The position numbers and the translations under genes are program-made. A stretch of DNA of 64,000 nucleotides from Liolophura sinensis (taxonomy: Eukaryota; Mollusca; Polyplacophora; Chitonida; Chitonidae): assembly GCF_032854445.1 (NCBI RefSeq), contig NC_088303.1, positions 14,825,501 to 14,889,500 on the forward strand. Reading direction: 5' to 3'. Below are positions 42,940-57,609 of this stretch, one piece after another. Position 1 is the stretch's first letter; every line of letters starts with the position of its first letter. The notes below the pieces were generated by a model, which was given only the letters and a program-made list of their open reading frames with translations, had not been told where the DNA came from and did no database searches.

Positions 42940-45900
42940 AACGGATGATTGCCAAAGATACACTGGTGTACTTAATTAAAATACTCTAAACCTACAGTGG
43001 GCGAAAACTAAATGCTGCTAAAATTGTAACTGTAAATATATTGTTCCCAAGGATAATATGCTGCAATTTTCAATGCAGAACTGACTGTCCCTGATTAATC
43101 TATTCCATAACTTGTACGTCAACATACGAATAACATTGAGTATATAGCGAGACAACATCGCGGCACACAGCAAAAACAGTTAAGGACTTAACAGTTAACT
43201 GAAATCTCTCTTATACCATTAGTCATATGCCATTTCCAAAATTGCTTCTTTTACTTAATTAATACCGGTGGTCGTCGGGATTTACTTTAAGTAACCCTAG
43301 CCATTCAGTTCATTCTTATTATCAAGGATTAGGCGAAGTCGTTTAACTTCGCCTCCACCATACATACCACCACCCACAGCATTTCCGCTGCATGAGGTGG
43401 ACTAAAGTAACCAACAGTTCCGTAAAAACCCCAAATTTGAGTTTCTCATGATATACCCCATTTTTTACTATGCTGTGTGCATTTTTCCGTATTTTTAGCT
43501 GATCGAAAATTGCTTAGAAGTTTCCTCAGATTCGTTGTCGATTTTTCCCTATGAGTCAACTGGCATGCCCCTCCCATGTCTACATATGAAATGACATAGC
43601 ACAACGGCTTAATATCAACGTACATCTTTTTCCCATGAGAAGGTAAATCATTTTTCGACAAGAAAGAAGACAAGTTGATTTTTCCCCATTACATTGTAAA
43701 AACGGCATGCACCTGATCGATAGTTTGAACACATACGATATCGTGGTTTGTCCTGGAATGAACCTGATTTCGCACGTGGATTACCTGTATATTTGGACTT
43801 CGGATCAACACAAACTGTGGATGTTATTGATACAGCCGCTAACCTTGAAAGACGAAGTCATAATCCGGGTGGTTGTAAACGGGGATGAACGGCATCAACG
43901 CCAACGTAGTTGACCTCTTGAATCGTGTTACACCTGACTAGGCGTATTTATACAGGACATAGAATCGGTGTACTGAACGCTAAGATGATGTAAGCTATCC
44001 CACTACTACTTCATGTCAAGCCGCTGACAAGGCATTTTGCGAATACTCACGATGTCAATAGACTGTTCCCAGTTTTGCATGATGAACTTTTAATTGTGAG
44101 ACACACCATGAGAAACCATGCTACAAGGAAAATTCTTGTCAAAGCGGATGGATTTTAAGGAAAAATGTCGTCTTGACAGAAATTCGGGATTATATTAAAT
44201 CATGTTCTCTCTTAAAGGCCTTTGAGAGCGGAGCGTAGCTTAGTAGTTTAAATATGCATAATAGTCAACCACTATAGTCCCGTGAACCACGCTTAAACAC
44301 TGGATCACAGGTCATCCCAGGAATATACCCACTTTTTTCTACATTTATGCCAAAGTCATCTAAGTTCTAGTGAAATAAATCTTGTAATGTAAAATGAGCA
44401 TTCTTCAGCTTTTGCGAACTGATAACACGCACATGCCTAAACAACACTATGTGTGGAAATGCATCGATGCTACGAGGTTGTATAGGGATTAACTATAGTA
44501 CGTTCAACTCCTGCTAGACTGCAATAATCCACCTCAGAGTCAAAATCGTTTGAAAATGTGAACACGCAAATGGTGTTACTAAAGGATAATCCTATTTTAA
44601 GCTACTTGTTTTGCTTATTAAATACAACTACCGAACGATAAATTATATAGCTGTACCATGCTATAAACATGCTGGAGTAACCTACAGTTACGGTGTTAAG
44701 AAGTCTTCCCATATATAGGCAGTACACGCTTGTACCACATATATAGATCCACTAACAGCAATCTGCCATCAAGCACATCAATAGTCCACAGTGTGTAAGT
44801 TCTACTCACCATGGACTACAGTCATGATTACAATTGACTATGGAGGCCAACCCGATATTAACGGTTCATTTTGCAGTCACGCTGCACTAATTAAGCGATT
44901 TCGATGTAATCCCTGTGTCGGAAAAATCCCGCTGAAATCAATCGTCCTTTGTGCTTGTACTTTTGTAGCAACCATATATGTACACCACCAAAACAAGGGT
45001 ATTACGTATGAAAAGCTATACGACTGGTGTAGATTGGCAACAGAAATTAATTAGCAAGCTTGGGCCAATATACAATGGTTGTATTATACACTATTTGAGC
45101 TCATAACCAGCTCTATACTCCTGCCAAAATATTTACATACTCAATAAATTTGTTATCACGCGAACAGGCCTATTACCCTTGTAATGATCCTAAAACAATA
45201 AAATTCTGCACATGTATAGTAAAAATTGTGTTAGTCAACGCGAATAAACACGGACACATATTGATCTATACAGCCGATAACCCTGAAAGTTGTCATGTTT
45301 CTAAGACCAATTTATCTGACATTTTAAGGGTGATCACAGAGTATGCCATTACACCATGTTAAGGACTATGTATTTTTGTGAACGTGTGACTGTAAAACTG
45401 AAACACTTTGACACCCTTTATCTTGAAAGCATACAACGCAGAAAGCTGGTTGTGTTTGTTTTTATATTTATTTTTTTCTTATTTTTCTTTGTATCTAAGC
45501 CAAAATGACGAATTATATTTACATTCATTACGCTGCAGTGCTGCTTTTGTATATCTAAACATGTCTTTATTGGAAGATTTCAGCTAAAAAAAAGTCCACA
45601 CAAAACACCTAAAAGGGCTGTATTTTTACCGCATGTATGTGAGTACAAACACAGGCCTTCTAGCTACAACTCAGTTAAGCTGTTGTAGCTCGTCCAATTA
45701 CACTCACGTAAATCTTTCATGCACGTGAGGCTTTTTGTTTTGGTTTTCTTAACAAAAATAACAAGAATTATTTTTACCTCCATTATCTTCAACATCTTTT
45801 GCTCTAATGATTCTTTTGTAGATTTTTATAACACTTATTTGTTGAAAGATTTCAAGTGAAAGTAAATGCACACAAAGTCATTCTCCTTCAATATACATAT

Positions 45901-48900
45901 ATATACGTATATAGGTATATAAATGGCTGATTCGCATCTACATTGTCCTGCACAACGTTATCTCTATCCAGAAAGGTTCATTTTAAGAAGTAAAAATATT
46001 GCACCAATTGTGTAAGCAATAATTACATTAATGTACAAAAATGTGTTTGAAACTATTTTTAGTTGCTTATTCTTCTATTCATTTCATTTCACTGGGAAAT
46101 ACACTCATACAGGCTAAACACAAGACTTAGAGCCACATGCGTGCCACCCAATGGCAAAACAATGATTTACGAACCATAAAGTGATCAGTAAAAACCATTA
46201 TCTATACTTGTTAATGACCCTTTATCTGGATAGCTGTGATTTATTGGCCAGTAAGTCGTAATTACTTCGGTATTGATTAGTGGAAAATTTTGGGCCAAGC
46301 AAGTATTTAGCTGCAACCCATGTGTATGCATATTTACTACGACACAAATAATAACAAATGATGTAACCAGATTCTGATACAGTGAGTAACTAGTGCATGC
46401 CCGTGTGGCGTGGTGACCGTTGCTTTATTGCATGAGCAGTTAAATTAACACCTAGTCTAGTAATCTAACAATGCTCTGTGCATGTCGCCTAGTGAATTAC
46501 AACAATTTATAAGTGTCTCACAGTCTGCAGCCATTTCAGCTTGGTTCAGAGTGCACAGCCTCTCCAGATACAGGAAAATCTGAATGTATAACATACCGGT
46601 ACTTAAAACTGCAGCCAGGAACATTCTAGATTTCAAGGCGTGTAACTTTAAATACATGTACAGTACTGTAATAGTGTCAAACATACCAAACAATTGTTTC
46701 AACACAAGAAGTTTCGTCTATTATGCATGAAAAATCCCCATAATGACATGGTTATATCTGATGGTAAATCACTGAATAGCAATTTCGGAGAAATAAAAGT
46801 TTCCGGTGTCCAATGTCATGCACGAATACAAAGGACTTGGTTTCTCTGACCAATGCAGCCGAGAGGAAATGATAAATACTGTCTTCTCATCACTAATGGC
46901 TGTGTATAGCACGAAGCCAACTCAACTGAGACCAAATGACGCGTGCTGTGCTAACAGTTTCCTAAGCATCAGTGTTCACCTATGTGTTGAAAGGTGGAGT
47001 TCTACAGTTATCAATATGCCAATCTTCTTCTCAATGATGCAAGTTAAGGGTTGAAAATACGTCCGCAGCCATATGCATATACTAAGTGGAGACTGAACCC
47101 TTAGTACAATTAGTAACTAGGTTCACTTACTCCACTCTACTTTTAACCTATAGTTTGGTGTGTGGGCGTGTGTGTGTCTGTGTATGCGGGGGAAGGCGGT
47201 TGTTTGGACAAACTTTACCACCCTTGCACTAGGGACGCTTGTTATTTCCCTTTAATTACTGTGGTGGTTCCACAGTCATTAGCTATGATGTTTAAGTTTG
47301 TACCTTAGAAAGTGAAGGAGTCTTATCACGTAAAAGAAGAATCAGTTCATCTAGTTTTCTAAATCTACGGTACCAACTGCATTGGTCATCGAAATGATAT
47401 TTAACGGCACACACTACATGTTTAATTTAAATATTCATGATTTTCTGTCTACTGGTCCCTTATTTTAATGATCTATGCTTGTTAATAATAAATAGCTGAT
47501 ACCTAATCAGACCTTGATTAATGAGACGATAGTATCTACTTGTCTGAATAAAATAAGGATACAAATATGAAATCTCTCCATGTATATAATGCACGCAGTG
47601 TTTTGGCTTAAGCTCAGAGAGATCACAGATAAACAACAAACGGCAGGGACTATTTGATCCAGGATTGTCGGAATAGCCGCAGGATGCGGCAGGAAAAGTT
47701 CAGATTAAATTTACATGACGCGGCATTTTTCCGCTCCTCTATCAGGTTCGGGATTTCGAGTCTTCCGGCGATCTCTGCGTAAAGCCATTCCATCCCTAAT
47801 ATCGGATGTAAGCCCTAGGCGGGGGAGCGCACTGATTCCATATTTATGACATTTTTGCTTACTACTGGCATTCAGTCAATGTAGACAAATCCCTGGAGCT
47901 TTGTCAGCTACCATGCCCTCAAGCTATAGCTTGACGATATGTAAGCTTACATGACAATGCCATTTCATAAACTGCGAGAGAGCCGAAGGACGATTGCGAT
48001 GCTTAGAATTTTTAGACTTTTATCTACCGTTTATTTGGACTGGTTTAACCGATTGGTTTTGTTCTGGCGAGCATATCGTATAAGAACTGAAGGAAATTCG
48101 AGGTGGTTTAAATGGTTTAAACTAAACTTCTTTCATTAAGTTCATAAATTCTTAGCAATAAAACGTTTTGCAACTACTTAACATTTTGCATGATGCAAAC
48201 CAAAACTACACTAGTTTTCAATACTAAGAAATGGTATTGTCACTGCACCTTCTGTTAGTGTTTATATTACATCAAAATATATAAGCATAAGAAACAACAT
48301 TTCTTACAGGCATTTTACACTCCATGTCATTCATAAAGTTGTCGTATTTGCTGTCGTCGCTGTATTCGTAGAATATGTAAAGAAAAATATAGTCAACCAC
48401 TGTACTGATTTCGTATTGCAATGGATCACCAACAGTCCATTGCGATGTTATATAGGTATGAACAAAATCATGTATTACATGTTGGCTTAATCGGTTTAAT
48501 GATCTTTCACCACATTTGTTAGGCCACATGTACTTAGATGTAAAAACAATATAATGCGCAATGAAATAACTTATGATGCCGCTGTTAGCAATACACTTTC
48601 ACTTACGGTTTTTCAACCAAAACTCTATGTTGGCAAATATTTTGATTACCTAGATGTATATGTAAACAAGTATAACCGCAAGAGTGAGAACGCCTTACTT
48701 ACACGTGTTCTTTCGGTCATAATATGTCAATTATCCCACACGCATATAGCAATGTTTAAGCACGGAAATTGTAAACGAAAAAAGTACATGGACACACACA
48801 GCGAAACAACAATTATCTTCAGAAAAAATAAAGTATGTCTGATATATATTTCCTGGTACAGAGGTAGTTACACAAAGACAACAATTGCTTGTCTGGCATA

Positions 48901-49590
48901 GTACACAACACCTCGTGAAACAATAAAATACTTATTTTGCGGAAATTCTGTCACGATCCAACACAGATGACCGACAGCCGATCATTTTTTCACTATAGGC
49001 CCACACGATAGATATCATCAGCAAAAACATACATTATTCGACATGTTTTGTGTACATGGTTTCGTTCAACACATACATGCATAACTGGAGCGCTTATGAT
49101 CTAGTCAGCGACTACAAGGAGACGTTAGATCAGGGCATATTGTTAGAGTCTGTTAAATGTGCTGAAAACACAGCATTTTGAGTAATTCTAGACCAGTGAC
49201 GTTAAATGAATTAAACATAACATCAATGCATTTTTTTACCTAATTCTGCCTAAACGATGGTGCTCCCACACATAAATTACTGCTACTTTAGCCTTTACAC
49301 AAACACCTAGAATAAAACTGAGGTGACCTGACAAAGAGGTTGTAGGCCTACTTCAGCGTTTATCTGTGAGCATTTACCAAGTCTTTAGTCTTTTAGATTT
49401 AGGCCTATAATGTAATTCCTAATAATAAAGTGAAGTTACATCGAAATATAAAGTGAAAAAAGTCCATAAAAATAACAAGATCAATCTTTAAGTGACAATC
49501 TTGATCATAACATCATGGATGGTGTTCCCCACGTTTTCACAAAAGACCAAAAGATCGGTTGAGTCTAGTGCATAACTGCTCTTGCTAAAA
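42940..49590. other. Gene-poor interval; long 5' intron or intergenic
   Basis: About 6.6 kb with no convincing exon on either strand and no dense repeat. Small open frames (for example 48554-48901) have no family motif. Part may be an intron of the Cys/His-rich minus-strand gene, whose 5' exon is to the right. Confidence 0.45.
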
Positions 49591-49599
49591 GACACATAC

Positions 49600-50010
49600 C
49601 TGACTAACGCTTGATTCCAGTGTTATTACTCGAACATCATCACAAACAATGTAGGTTCCGTAAATGAATCTCGCAAGTGCGTAAACTCCGGATAAGATAT
49701 CGTCAGTTGAATTAAAGATACACAGATCAGCTAAACACCCGTGAAACCACAATGTGAGAAAACAGACCAGTATAGTCTTCGTCGTGTAGCGAGTGGACTT
49801 CTGTCAAACCTAACGCAAACAGAGCACGATCCTCTACCCAACCGCTCAGTCCGCCAGCGCAGACGACAATGACAGAGCGCGTGGCTGTGCTGTGAGCCTC
49901 GCGACGAGTGACGAGAATCGATCGTCTGCTCCAGCCAAATGCACACAGCAGCGGCTCGCTGTTCCCTGAACGTTTGTTTGCTATCGACAGGCGCACCTTT
50001 GCAAACACGG
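49600..50010 (-). promoter_or_regulatory. Candidate 5' non-coding exon and promoter of the Cys/His-rich gene
   Basis: A GC- and CpG-richer block (49790-49990) in AT-rich surroundings, followed in the minus direction by a consensus donor (GTCAG|GTATGT at 49600/49599) that could splice to the acceptor at 41958. A second candidate is a CTAG|GTAAGT donor at 53944. Position and composition only. Confidence 0.3.
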
Positions 50011-50531
50011 ATATTTCTCTGAAAGGTTCCTCTCTGTGCTTTTAACCTTAAGTGAACACTTGTCGGACAGACATGTATGTTGGGCGTAACTTAAGATGAA
50101 GTTCTACTTCGAGTACTGAAAATGCGTAATCTCAAACGAGCATTGTCCCATTCAAAGAACCCAATTTTTCTTGGTAAAAGTTTGATTATGAACCTGTGGT
50201 AACACAGACTGTTAGAGGCCCTCATCACACGACGGGGTCGCTTGTGAGTATCGCCTCAGGTAATGCAAGTCTGCATTCAATTAGGTGTTGATGGGAGACA
50301 TTATCACAGTAAGTAATGTCCTTAAAATCCCGTCCCACTGGCAGGAGCCTGATGATAAAGGAATCTGCCAGCCTCACCTGAAAAAATCCACTTGATCAGT
50401 ACACTGGGGGGTCACATGTGGTGTGAATAGGGGAATTGATTGCCGTTATTCGACAGTCTTAGAATCGCGCACTCCCTGGGGTGTAATTCTAACTCTTAAG
50501 CTACAATAAACACGCATGACTGAGTATGCAC

Positions 50532-50533
<2 letters not shown>

Positions 50534-50613
<80 letters not shown>

Positions 50614-50614
50614 C
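50534..50614. repeat. (TA)n(TG)n microsatellite
   Basis: About 62 bp of TA followed by 16-18 bp of TG. Confidence 0.95.
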
Positions 50615-51342
50615 TATATACTTGCTGTATAGCAATATTAAAAGCCTACAAATAGAGTGGAGGGGTGAAAAACTACTTATTCGTAGTACAGAGTATGAAT
50701 TATCTTAATCTGGAACAACGTGTCACGGGAAACATGCATTGCATATCGCAACTCTAACAACCTAAAATAATCCCTATGAAATTCCTAGACATAAAACACA
50801 ATGCTAAAGTCGTTCCTTTTGCAATGCTGGTGTCTTCAATGTAATTACCGTACATTGTTAAGTATTTTGATGTATTAGGCACCATGTATGTTAAATGGTA
50901 CTGGTTGTAATTTCAACAGCTCAGTATACCTGTATTATCACAACATGATTTATAGCATTGATGACAAATAGTTTTCAATATTGTAACTTATTTTTGGATT
51001 AGTTCATTAATCTTGCGGTCGATCGATCCCTTACCAATCAGGTCTCAAATAAAAAATCTGGTCACTTTAATTATTAAGGTAAAGTGCAATACAGACGCTT
51101 TGAAATCAGAATTCTTTAATAGCAGACAAAAAAGTGACCTGTTGAAAACTGATTTTCTCTCAGTTAAGAAGTGTATTAACATATAATTTGACCATAAATA
51201 TTTTAACATTGGTCTATTATTGTGTATTCCTTAATCCGTAATTGTACGCTACAATATAAACATAAACTATTCTAGCAGCATTCAGAAAACACAAGATTAT
51301 GTTAAATGTTAAAAACTGAAATGTTCGCATGCTGTTGTAAGT

Positions 51343-51981
51343 TTAATTCGTAATATTCGAGAATATTAAAGTGAAATCTGTCTCTGGAATTGTACAAGCA
51401 CGACTGGTCTCTCCGAAGAATCTGGATACTTGTACAAGTCTTTGAATCGTCTGTAAGTTCTCTCTCCCATTTACCTGGTTCAACAGATCACAAACAAACT
51501 TTGACCATGAGCAAACACTGCGCGTCTGTCCTTCTTTATTGGCCTGTACACACCTCAAAGCGTGATGTGGCTGGGGCTCAGTAAGTATCCAAACATATAA
51601 AGTTGACTTTAACACAAACCTGTGGAATTTACCAGATGGGTTTTCGAAGTTGGGTCTCATGTATGATCGATGGGAAGACCTCGAACTAAGACAGAAGACG
51701 ATACCTTCCATAAACGAAAGCGATGGTGGTGTGAGCTGTATGATATATACACTCTGTGTCATTCTACATCCCGCATTGGTGTCAGAAGTGACATTCCGGT
51801 GTATTGCCACTGGCGACAGTGATAGCCCTCCATTTCGTATCGACCACTTTTTGTCTTCCATTTGTTTTGTTATCCAGCTTTCCACCACTTCCACTTTTTG
51901 ACCCACTTCCATGCTCAACAGTATTAGCGAATTCTTCTTGTTTTCTTGTACATTTAAATGAAACCCAAATAACGTGTTCAT
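51343..51981 (-). CDS. Unrecognised 212-codon open frame
   Basis: Starts at ATG 51981 (MNTLFGFHLN) and ends at TAA 51343. The frame is open upstream only to a stop at 52000. This length is unlikely by chance in such AT-rich DNA (a rough estimate gives about 0.1 per window). Seen: EVVESWITKQMEDKKW, six to seven scattered cysteines, no signal peptide, no membrane segment, no motif I know. A donor-like GTAAAT lies within it (after NFENPSG), so it might also be a first coding exon. Could be a lineage-specific gene, a transposon remnant or chance. Confidence 0.35.
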   Translation of the reverse strand: MNTLFGFHLNVQENKKNSLILLSMEVGQKVEVVESWITKQMEDKKWSIRNGGLSLSPVAIHRNVTSDTNAGCRMTQSVYIIQLTPPSLSFMEGIVFCLSSRSSHRSYMRPNFENPSGKFHRFVLKSTLYVWILTEPQPHHALRCVQANKEGQTRSVCSWSKFVCDLLNQVNGRENLQTIQRLVQVSRFFGETSRACTIPETDFTLIFSNITN

Positions 51982-52261
51982 TACTCGTTCAAAATACACT
52001 TATTTTATTTGGAATGTGCATATAGTATAAAATTTTAGAATACATCACAGTGTCATCTAAAAAGTTGTGCTGTTTCATTTGTGTTCTTTTATAAGAACTT
52101 TTATTATACTGAAAGCAGTTCTTAACACATCACTGAATATATGAAATCAAAGAACCAAACTTTTCAAGATTAAATGGAACAGTTGGTTAAAAGCGCGTTT
52201 GGCAGATAGACGTATACAGGTATGTATATATGCGCAAACGCTTGGTATTTCACAGTTCTTG

Positions 52262-52269
52262 CCCCCCCC

Positions 52270-52300
<31 letters not shown>
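52262..52300. repeat. Poly-C tract followed by (AC)n
   Basis: About 25 consecutive C, then 7 AC units. Confidence 0.95.
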
Positions 52301-52399
52301 CAACGTCAGCCCGAAAAAAAGAGAGAACCAAGACAAACAACCCCTTGAAATTAGCAATCATATCAGATGAAACAGACAGACATAAATGATGTTTAAGTG

Positions 52400-55300
52400 A
52401 CTGAACACATGAAGAGTCGCATAACTAGATTTCATGACTTCATTAGCGGAGTGTACAAGCTTGCAGTGGTGGGCAGAAAGAGCTCATACAGTATTAGACT
52501 CCTGGCGAGTCTAGAAATTTACACTAACTTTGCCATTTACAGAAAGTCATCTGCTCCCGTGTAATGACATGTGGGCAGATGGAGACATAAATATGGCGGA
52601 CAATCCATTTCTGTCAAGTGTCACCGGCGCTCGAGTCATGCATGGTGTCACACAGAAACGATTACCTTAACCGTTGTCGTAAATAAATAGTGCTCTTAAT
52701 TTGCATACCGTGCTCTTAAAACAAAGGAATTTATTATCCGATTGTCTGTTAGCGTTTTTTTGGGGAGATTACACAATAAATTGTAAAAGAGGTTACATAT
52801 GGCGTGAAATCAGCTGCCACTGTATGCTTGTCACATTAAACTTTATGTGATATTTTCTTAAATTAGTTCATTAAAAGCCTTTATACACAATAGGCTTTAC
52901 ATCGATGATAAATTAAATTAAAGTGTTCAAAAGTTAATGTTTTTTAATATGTAATATCAAATAGCCTTTTAAACGAAAGTCATTGTTACTTTCCAAGATT
53001 ACGGTGGTGAAAAAAAACCGACGGAAAAGTTGTGGTAGTAATATAAAATGATATATGAAATAAAAATAAAATGATGAATGGCATCGAAACAAAATGGGGT
53101 TATAAAAAACGGATGCCGTATTGATGAATGTCACACTACAGCTGGTGTTGAAATGGTTTTCCACAGGTTATGTCTATATCTGGTTATGTAATCCTTAGCC
53201 TGATAAAGCAATGATATAAAATAGGACATTTTATACCCTTTGACTTTTATGGATATATAAAATACGATATCTGATAACTCCTGACACCAATGGGCTTACC
53301 ATAAAAGTAAAAAGTTATAAAACATCGTATTTTATAGGTTGCGTCGGACTATGAAATCCCATGGAAAGTTTTTCAGGATTGAAAACTCTACAAACTTTCT
53401 AACAATGATATTATCACCTTCCTCACGATCCTTACTCATCCTAAAATAAGACAGACCCAACTGCCTTCGTATATAGACCCAAGCATCACACACGGATTCG
53501 TCAAGGAGAGTGACGTCATGTACTTCAAACTTGAGTCACGAAATCATGTCAGATCCCAAAGTAAAGACAGCTTATACACTGAAGCTTACAGCGCTCCCCA
53601 TTTTCACTATGCCAAAAGAAAGATCTGTCCAGTTTTACGAAAACGGAAAGATTTTCAGCACATTTCAACTATGCATGTTTCTTGTATTAGCTTCAGTATG
53701 CTATCTCCACAAAATGTAGCGAGTGATCATCGTATAGACAGCTGTGCAGCTTTCAGCATCTATTCCACTAAAATCAAACGGCCGATCTCGTCAAGAAGGT
53801 TACCAAGCAGCACCAGCTTATGCATATCTCAGGTACAAATCGTTACACGCACAGTTAGTTCTCACAAATTGATTCTTTATGATTCTTTCGTTCCTTCAAT
53901 TCGGGCTTTCACACTGTCAGCTGCCATACATGATAAAACTTACCTAGAGCCATAAACATGACAACTGTCGCATGGACGAAACAATATTTACTACAGAGGT
54001 AAAGACTGATCAAATGTAACACATAGGACAAAACCATACTGCACACAGGAATGCGCAGACGCGGTACAACCTGCGAGTAGATCTGTCTAAAAGGGTAGAC
54101 AGACACAGAGGGTAAAGTGGACGCAAACTGTACCGCAGTAAGGCCTGCGCCACAGTAAGGCATATGCCGCAGTAAGGCCTGCTTTGGTTTACCATCTCAG
54201 CATGCAAAACTTCGCACATTTCCACTGAATAGGCTCAGAAATACAGTGGTTAACTCTTACCCATATTAAGCTGATTATCATGCAAGTTATAATGTAAGTA
54301 AAGGACCTGATATGGTCAAGGGGAATTGGGAGGTGGGGGGATCGGCCCCAGTGCAAGAAGCTGTACACCTACATAAGCGAAATTGTATATAGCTGACGGT
54401 GAAGCATTCATAAAGCTAATGTTAAAGGTGTTACGGATAGATTGTGTTCCAGGAAAGATTAAATAACAGCACAGTTTGGATCTAAATTTATTCTTATTAA
54501 AAGTTATTTGTATATGTATCGATGCACGCATGGGCGATTGTTTGCAATCATAGAAGATTAAACCATAGAGAGTAGGGAAGAAAACGATGAACACCTTTGC
54601 AGTTCAAGTAACAATCTGAAGTCACAACCGCGCGAACGAGAGTCGGGTTCAAACACATGACCTTGTCGACAGGTAAAAGGTATGGAAGCCTATTAAGGCC
54701 ATGATCTATAACGATCGTTCTATCGTGGTATCCTATAAAGAATTAGGTAAAAAAATGTTAATTGCAATTCATTAGACGTCACTGATCTAGAAATACCCAA
54801 GATACTGTGTTGTCATCACATTTAATATACAATCACATTAAAACAATGACTCAAATTTCATTTTTTTCTTAATTTTAAATTATCAGTATTTTGATAGTAA
54901 TATGCAAAAGGATCCTGCATAGTTCTTAGATCTTGTGTAGAATGTGATGATTTTAATCTTCGTCACAGTTAAGTTATTGATTGAAAAAGTAGCGTATGAC
55001 GGATACTCTATCAAACAACTTCACTGTGGGGGTGGGGGGGGGGTTCAAAAATTTTACAATGAGCATAATAAAATTAAAGCAAAACCAGAGCAACGACGAC
55101 GGTGTGATAACTGGCAAATTGTCACACATAACCGGTGAAAAGGTGTGGACAAAGCGTTCAAGACCTGTTGCAGATTGTGTCAGCTGTATCTAATACCGCG
55201 TAACCAGAAGATAGGAGTTGTATAAGCATTCGACGTGTTGATTACATCAAGACAATGCTTTTGTGAACAGTTGCAATGAAAACACGAATGAGATATACCT

Positions 55301-55440
55301 ATATTTGCATTTGACTTGGAAATTATTAATGGACTACGGATTTGAAATTTGAATTGGATTTCACGCCTATATAGGAAATCGACTTTCTTGCCTGCATTTC
55401 TGAAAATTTGTTGGCTACTTCGCTCTTACATATTGCAAGA
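52400..55440. other. Gene-poor interval
   Basis: No supported gene. Holds a splice-donor-like CTAG|GTAAGT on the minus strand at 53944, short A/T inverted repeats near 53250-53335, and open frames such as 53518-53955 of a length expected by chance. Confidence 0.4.
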
Positions 55441-55446
55441 ACTATT

Positions 55447-55555
<109 letters not shown>

Positions 55556-55559
55556 AATA

Positions 55560-57020
55560 ATAATTTATTCACGCAAATACTGTTGTGGAAAATATGAATG
55601 TATAACCATGTCCTGTGCTGTACAAAATATAAGTTCGAATGACTGACACATTTACAAAAGCGCCCACTCCCACCCTAACGTACTATTTTCAGTTTTACCG
55701 CTCGTCACACATTATTGAAGCAGACATGTCTATCAGGTTCCTGCTCTAATGACATGCACAGGTACAGTTCACAGGCAACGCGATATCTTCGCCTTTCAGT
55801 GAAACTTCTCACATTTAAAATATAATTAAGACGTACTGCATAGAGAGTCAGTGCAGCCACGACTGTGTGATAGCACTTTGTATAGGAAAACCTTTACAAT
55901 GTATTGGTGGAACCGACAAGAAGTAGGCCATGACCAAAGCGCACGTGTGTAGCCTAAGGCCAAATCATGTCTTCATGTACACATCAATGTCAGCATACTA
56001 CTTTTGCAGGAAGTCATTGATTAACTATTTGGTGTGGAAGTATAGGCCTATATTTGGCAAGCTATTTTTGACCTAATAAATAATTGTCGTTCATTACTAC
56101 AACTTGGAGATAATGGTGTTAGGATACTGGACGTGTCAATGTCGAGCGTAGGTAAAACAATAGATATGTTACCTTCATACAGGAATACACGTAGTGAATA
56201 TTTATAGTTTGTATACTGTTCTAATCGTGATATATTTATAGCGAATGATCATAGTTATGGGGCAAATCAAATATATTGCCAATTTCTTCTTTAATAGCGT
56301 AAATAGAAGAAACCGAAGAGTATTTTCTTTTAGATCCACACAATGAATGGATGAAATAATAAGTAAGATGACGAATGAGCAAAAGAATGAAGGAATATAT
56401 GAACAGATGAAAATGGATAAATGGATGAATAAATGAGTTGGAGAATGAATGAACGAAGGTATAAATGAAAGGTTGAATGAGTAAAAACAAAACATATGAA
56501 CAAACATGTTTTGAATTAACCTTAATGTCTACATAAAACAAGCTTCTCCAAGTTTACTTTAAGTCTAGAGTAGTCGGAAACATTCTACTCATTCTACTCA
56601 TTTTATAAAAGTAATTATAAAACTTTTATTAGCCGTGACTCAAGGAACCTGTATTCACGAATAACTCGCGTGACATAAATATCGTTGGTAGACCTGATTT
56701 CATGAATGCACGTGGGTAGCCGTTCTTGCCTTTATCCATGATTTCAAATTCTGACATTTATATATCAGTTAGAAATATAAATCAGAATAAAATGTGCAAA
56801 TACCTTAATGTAGTATCCATAGGTGTATGTAACGCATATTTATTTCGCGCAGTGTGCTGTGTGACCGTGGTTGGTACCTTTCTTCTGCTTTTTTCAGACA
56901 ATATTATTGATATGCCAGAGTTGTCGCCCTTTTCTGAACATGGGCTAGGGATAGCTTTGTAGGTTTGAACCCTGAAGCATAAGCTGGCACTGTTTGTGTT
57001 GTGAGCGTTGATTTTCATTG
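55560..57020. other. Gene-poor interval with GAATGA-rich patch
   Basis: At 56340-56480 a purine-rich patch repeats GAATGA/GGATGAAT words. No gene recognised. Confidence 0.4.
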
Positions 57021-57024
57021 GCTC

Positions 57025-57288
57025 TTATTTGACACTTTTATAAAACGCTTTACGTTTCACGATGGCGATCATTTTCATAGGTGGAAAAAACCATATAAAA
57101 CCTCGACCTTTGGTAACTAACTGACGAACGTTCCCACGTGAGACATACAGATAGACATAACATATTGGTGTAAGACAAGCGCTCACTAAAGAACAAAATA
57201 CTACGCCAAGCACGCGTCGTTGAACGCTGTGAAAGCGACGGAATCTACGAAGAGGGCCCAAGGTCATACAGGATTGCACAGGAACCAT
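57025..57288 (-). CDS. Weak candidate: short ORF with N-terminal membrane anchor
   Basis: 87 codons from ATG 57288 (MVPVQSCMTL). A basic stretch (RRFRRFHSVQRR) precedes a hydrophobic segment (VLGVVFCSLVSACLTP and ICYVYLYV), the pattern of a type II membrane protein start. No following exon was found, so it may be chance. Confidence 0.2.
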   Translation of the reverse strand: MVPVQSCMTLGPLRRFRRFHSVQRRVLGVVFCSLVSACLTPICYVYLYVSRGNVRQLVTKGRGFIWFFPPMKMIAIVKRKAFYKSVK

Positions 57289-57484
57289 CTTGTCTGTGCA
57301 ATGTAAAGACAAACGTTTTTAACCATTCGACCACGAGCTGCTCTCAGTTGATCAGTGTTAACAATCATACACTCTTTCAGCAGGTCACTAGACTTTGAAT
57401 ACCAGTACAGCAAGGTACTGCGTGCATGTAATCGACTCTTTGATTGCTGGATGTACACCAACATATAACGTTAATATAATCAAT

Positions 57485-57605
57485 ATTTATTGATTTGATT
57501 AGTGTTTTACGCCCTTCTCCAGAATATTTCGCTTATACGATGGCGGTCAGCATTATTGCGGAAGGAAACCTGGCAAAGCCTGGGCGAAACTATCACGCTG
57601 ACCCC
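57485..57605 (-). mobile_element. SINE family A copy, truncated
   Basis: TTATTGATTTGATTAGTGTT, CGCCCTTCTCCAGAATATTT, GATGGCGGTCAGCATTATTG, GGAAACCTGGCAAAGCCTGG. Confidence 0.7.
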
Positions 57606-57609
57606 TAGC

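Noticed and set aside
48554-48901. 115-codon plus-strand ORF
   Set aside because: No motif, biased AT-rich codons, length within chance expectation.
49727-50008. 93-codon minus-strand ORF
   Set aside because: Composition effect of a GC-rich block; no family motif, better read as a 5' non-coding exon or promoter.
53518-53955. 145-codon plus-strand ORF
   Set aside because: A length expected a few times by chance in this window; no domain, no splice pairing.
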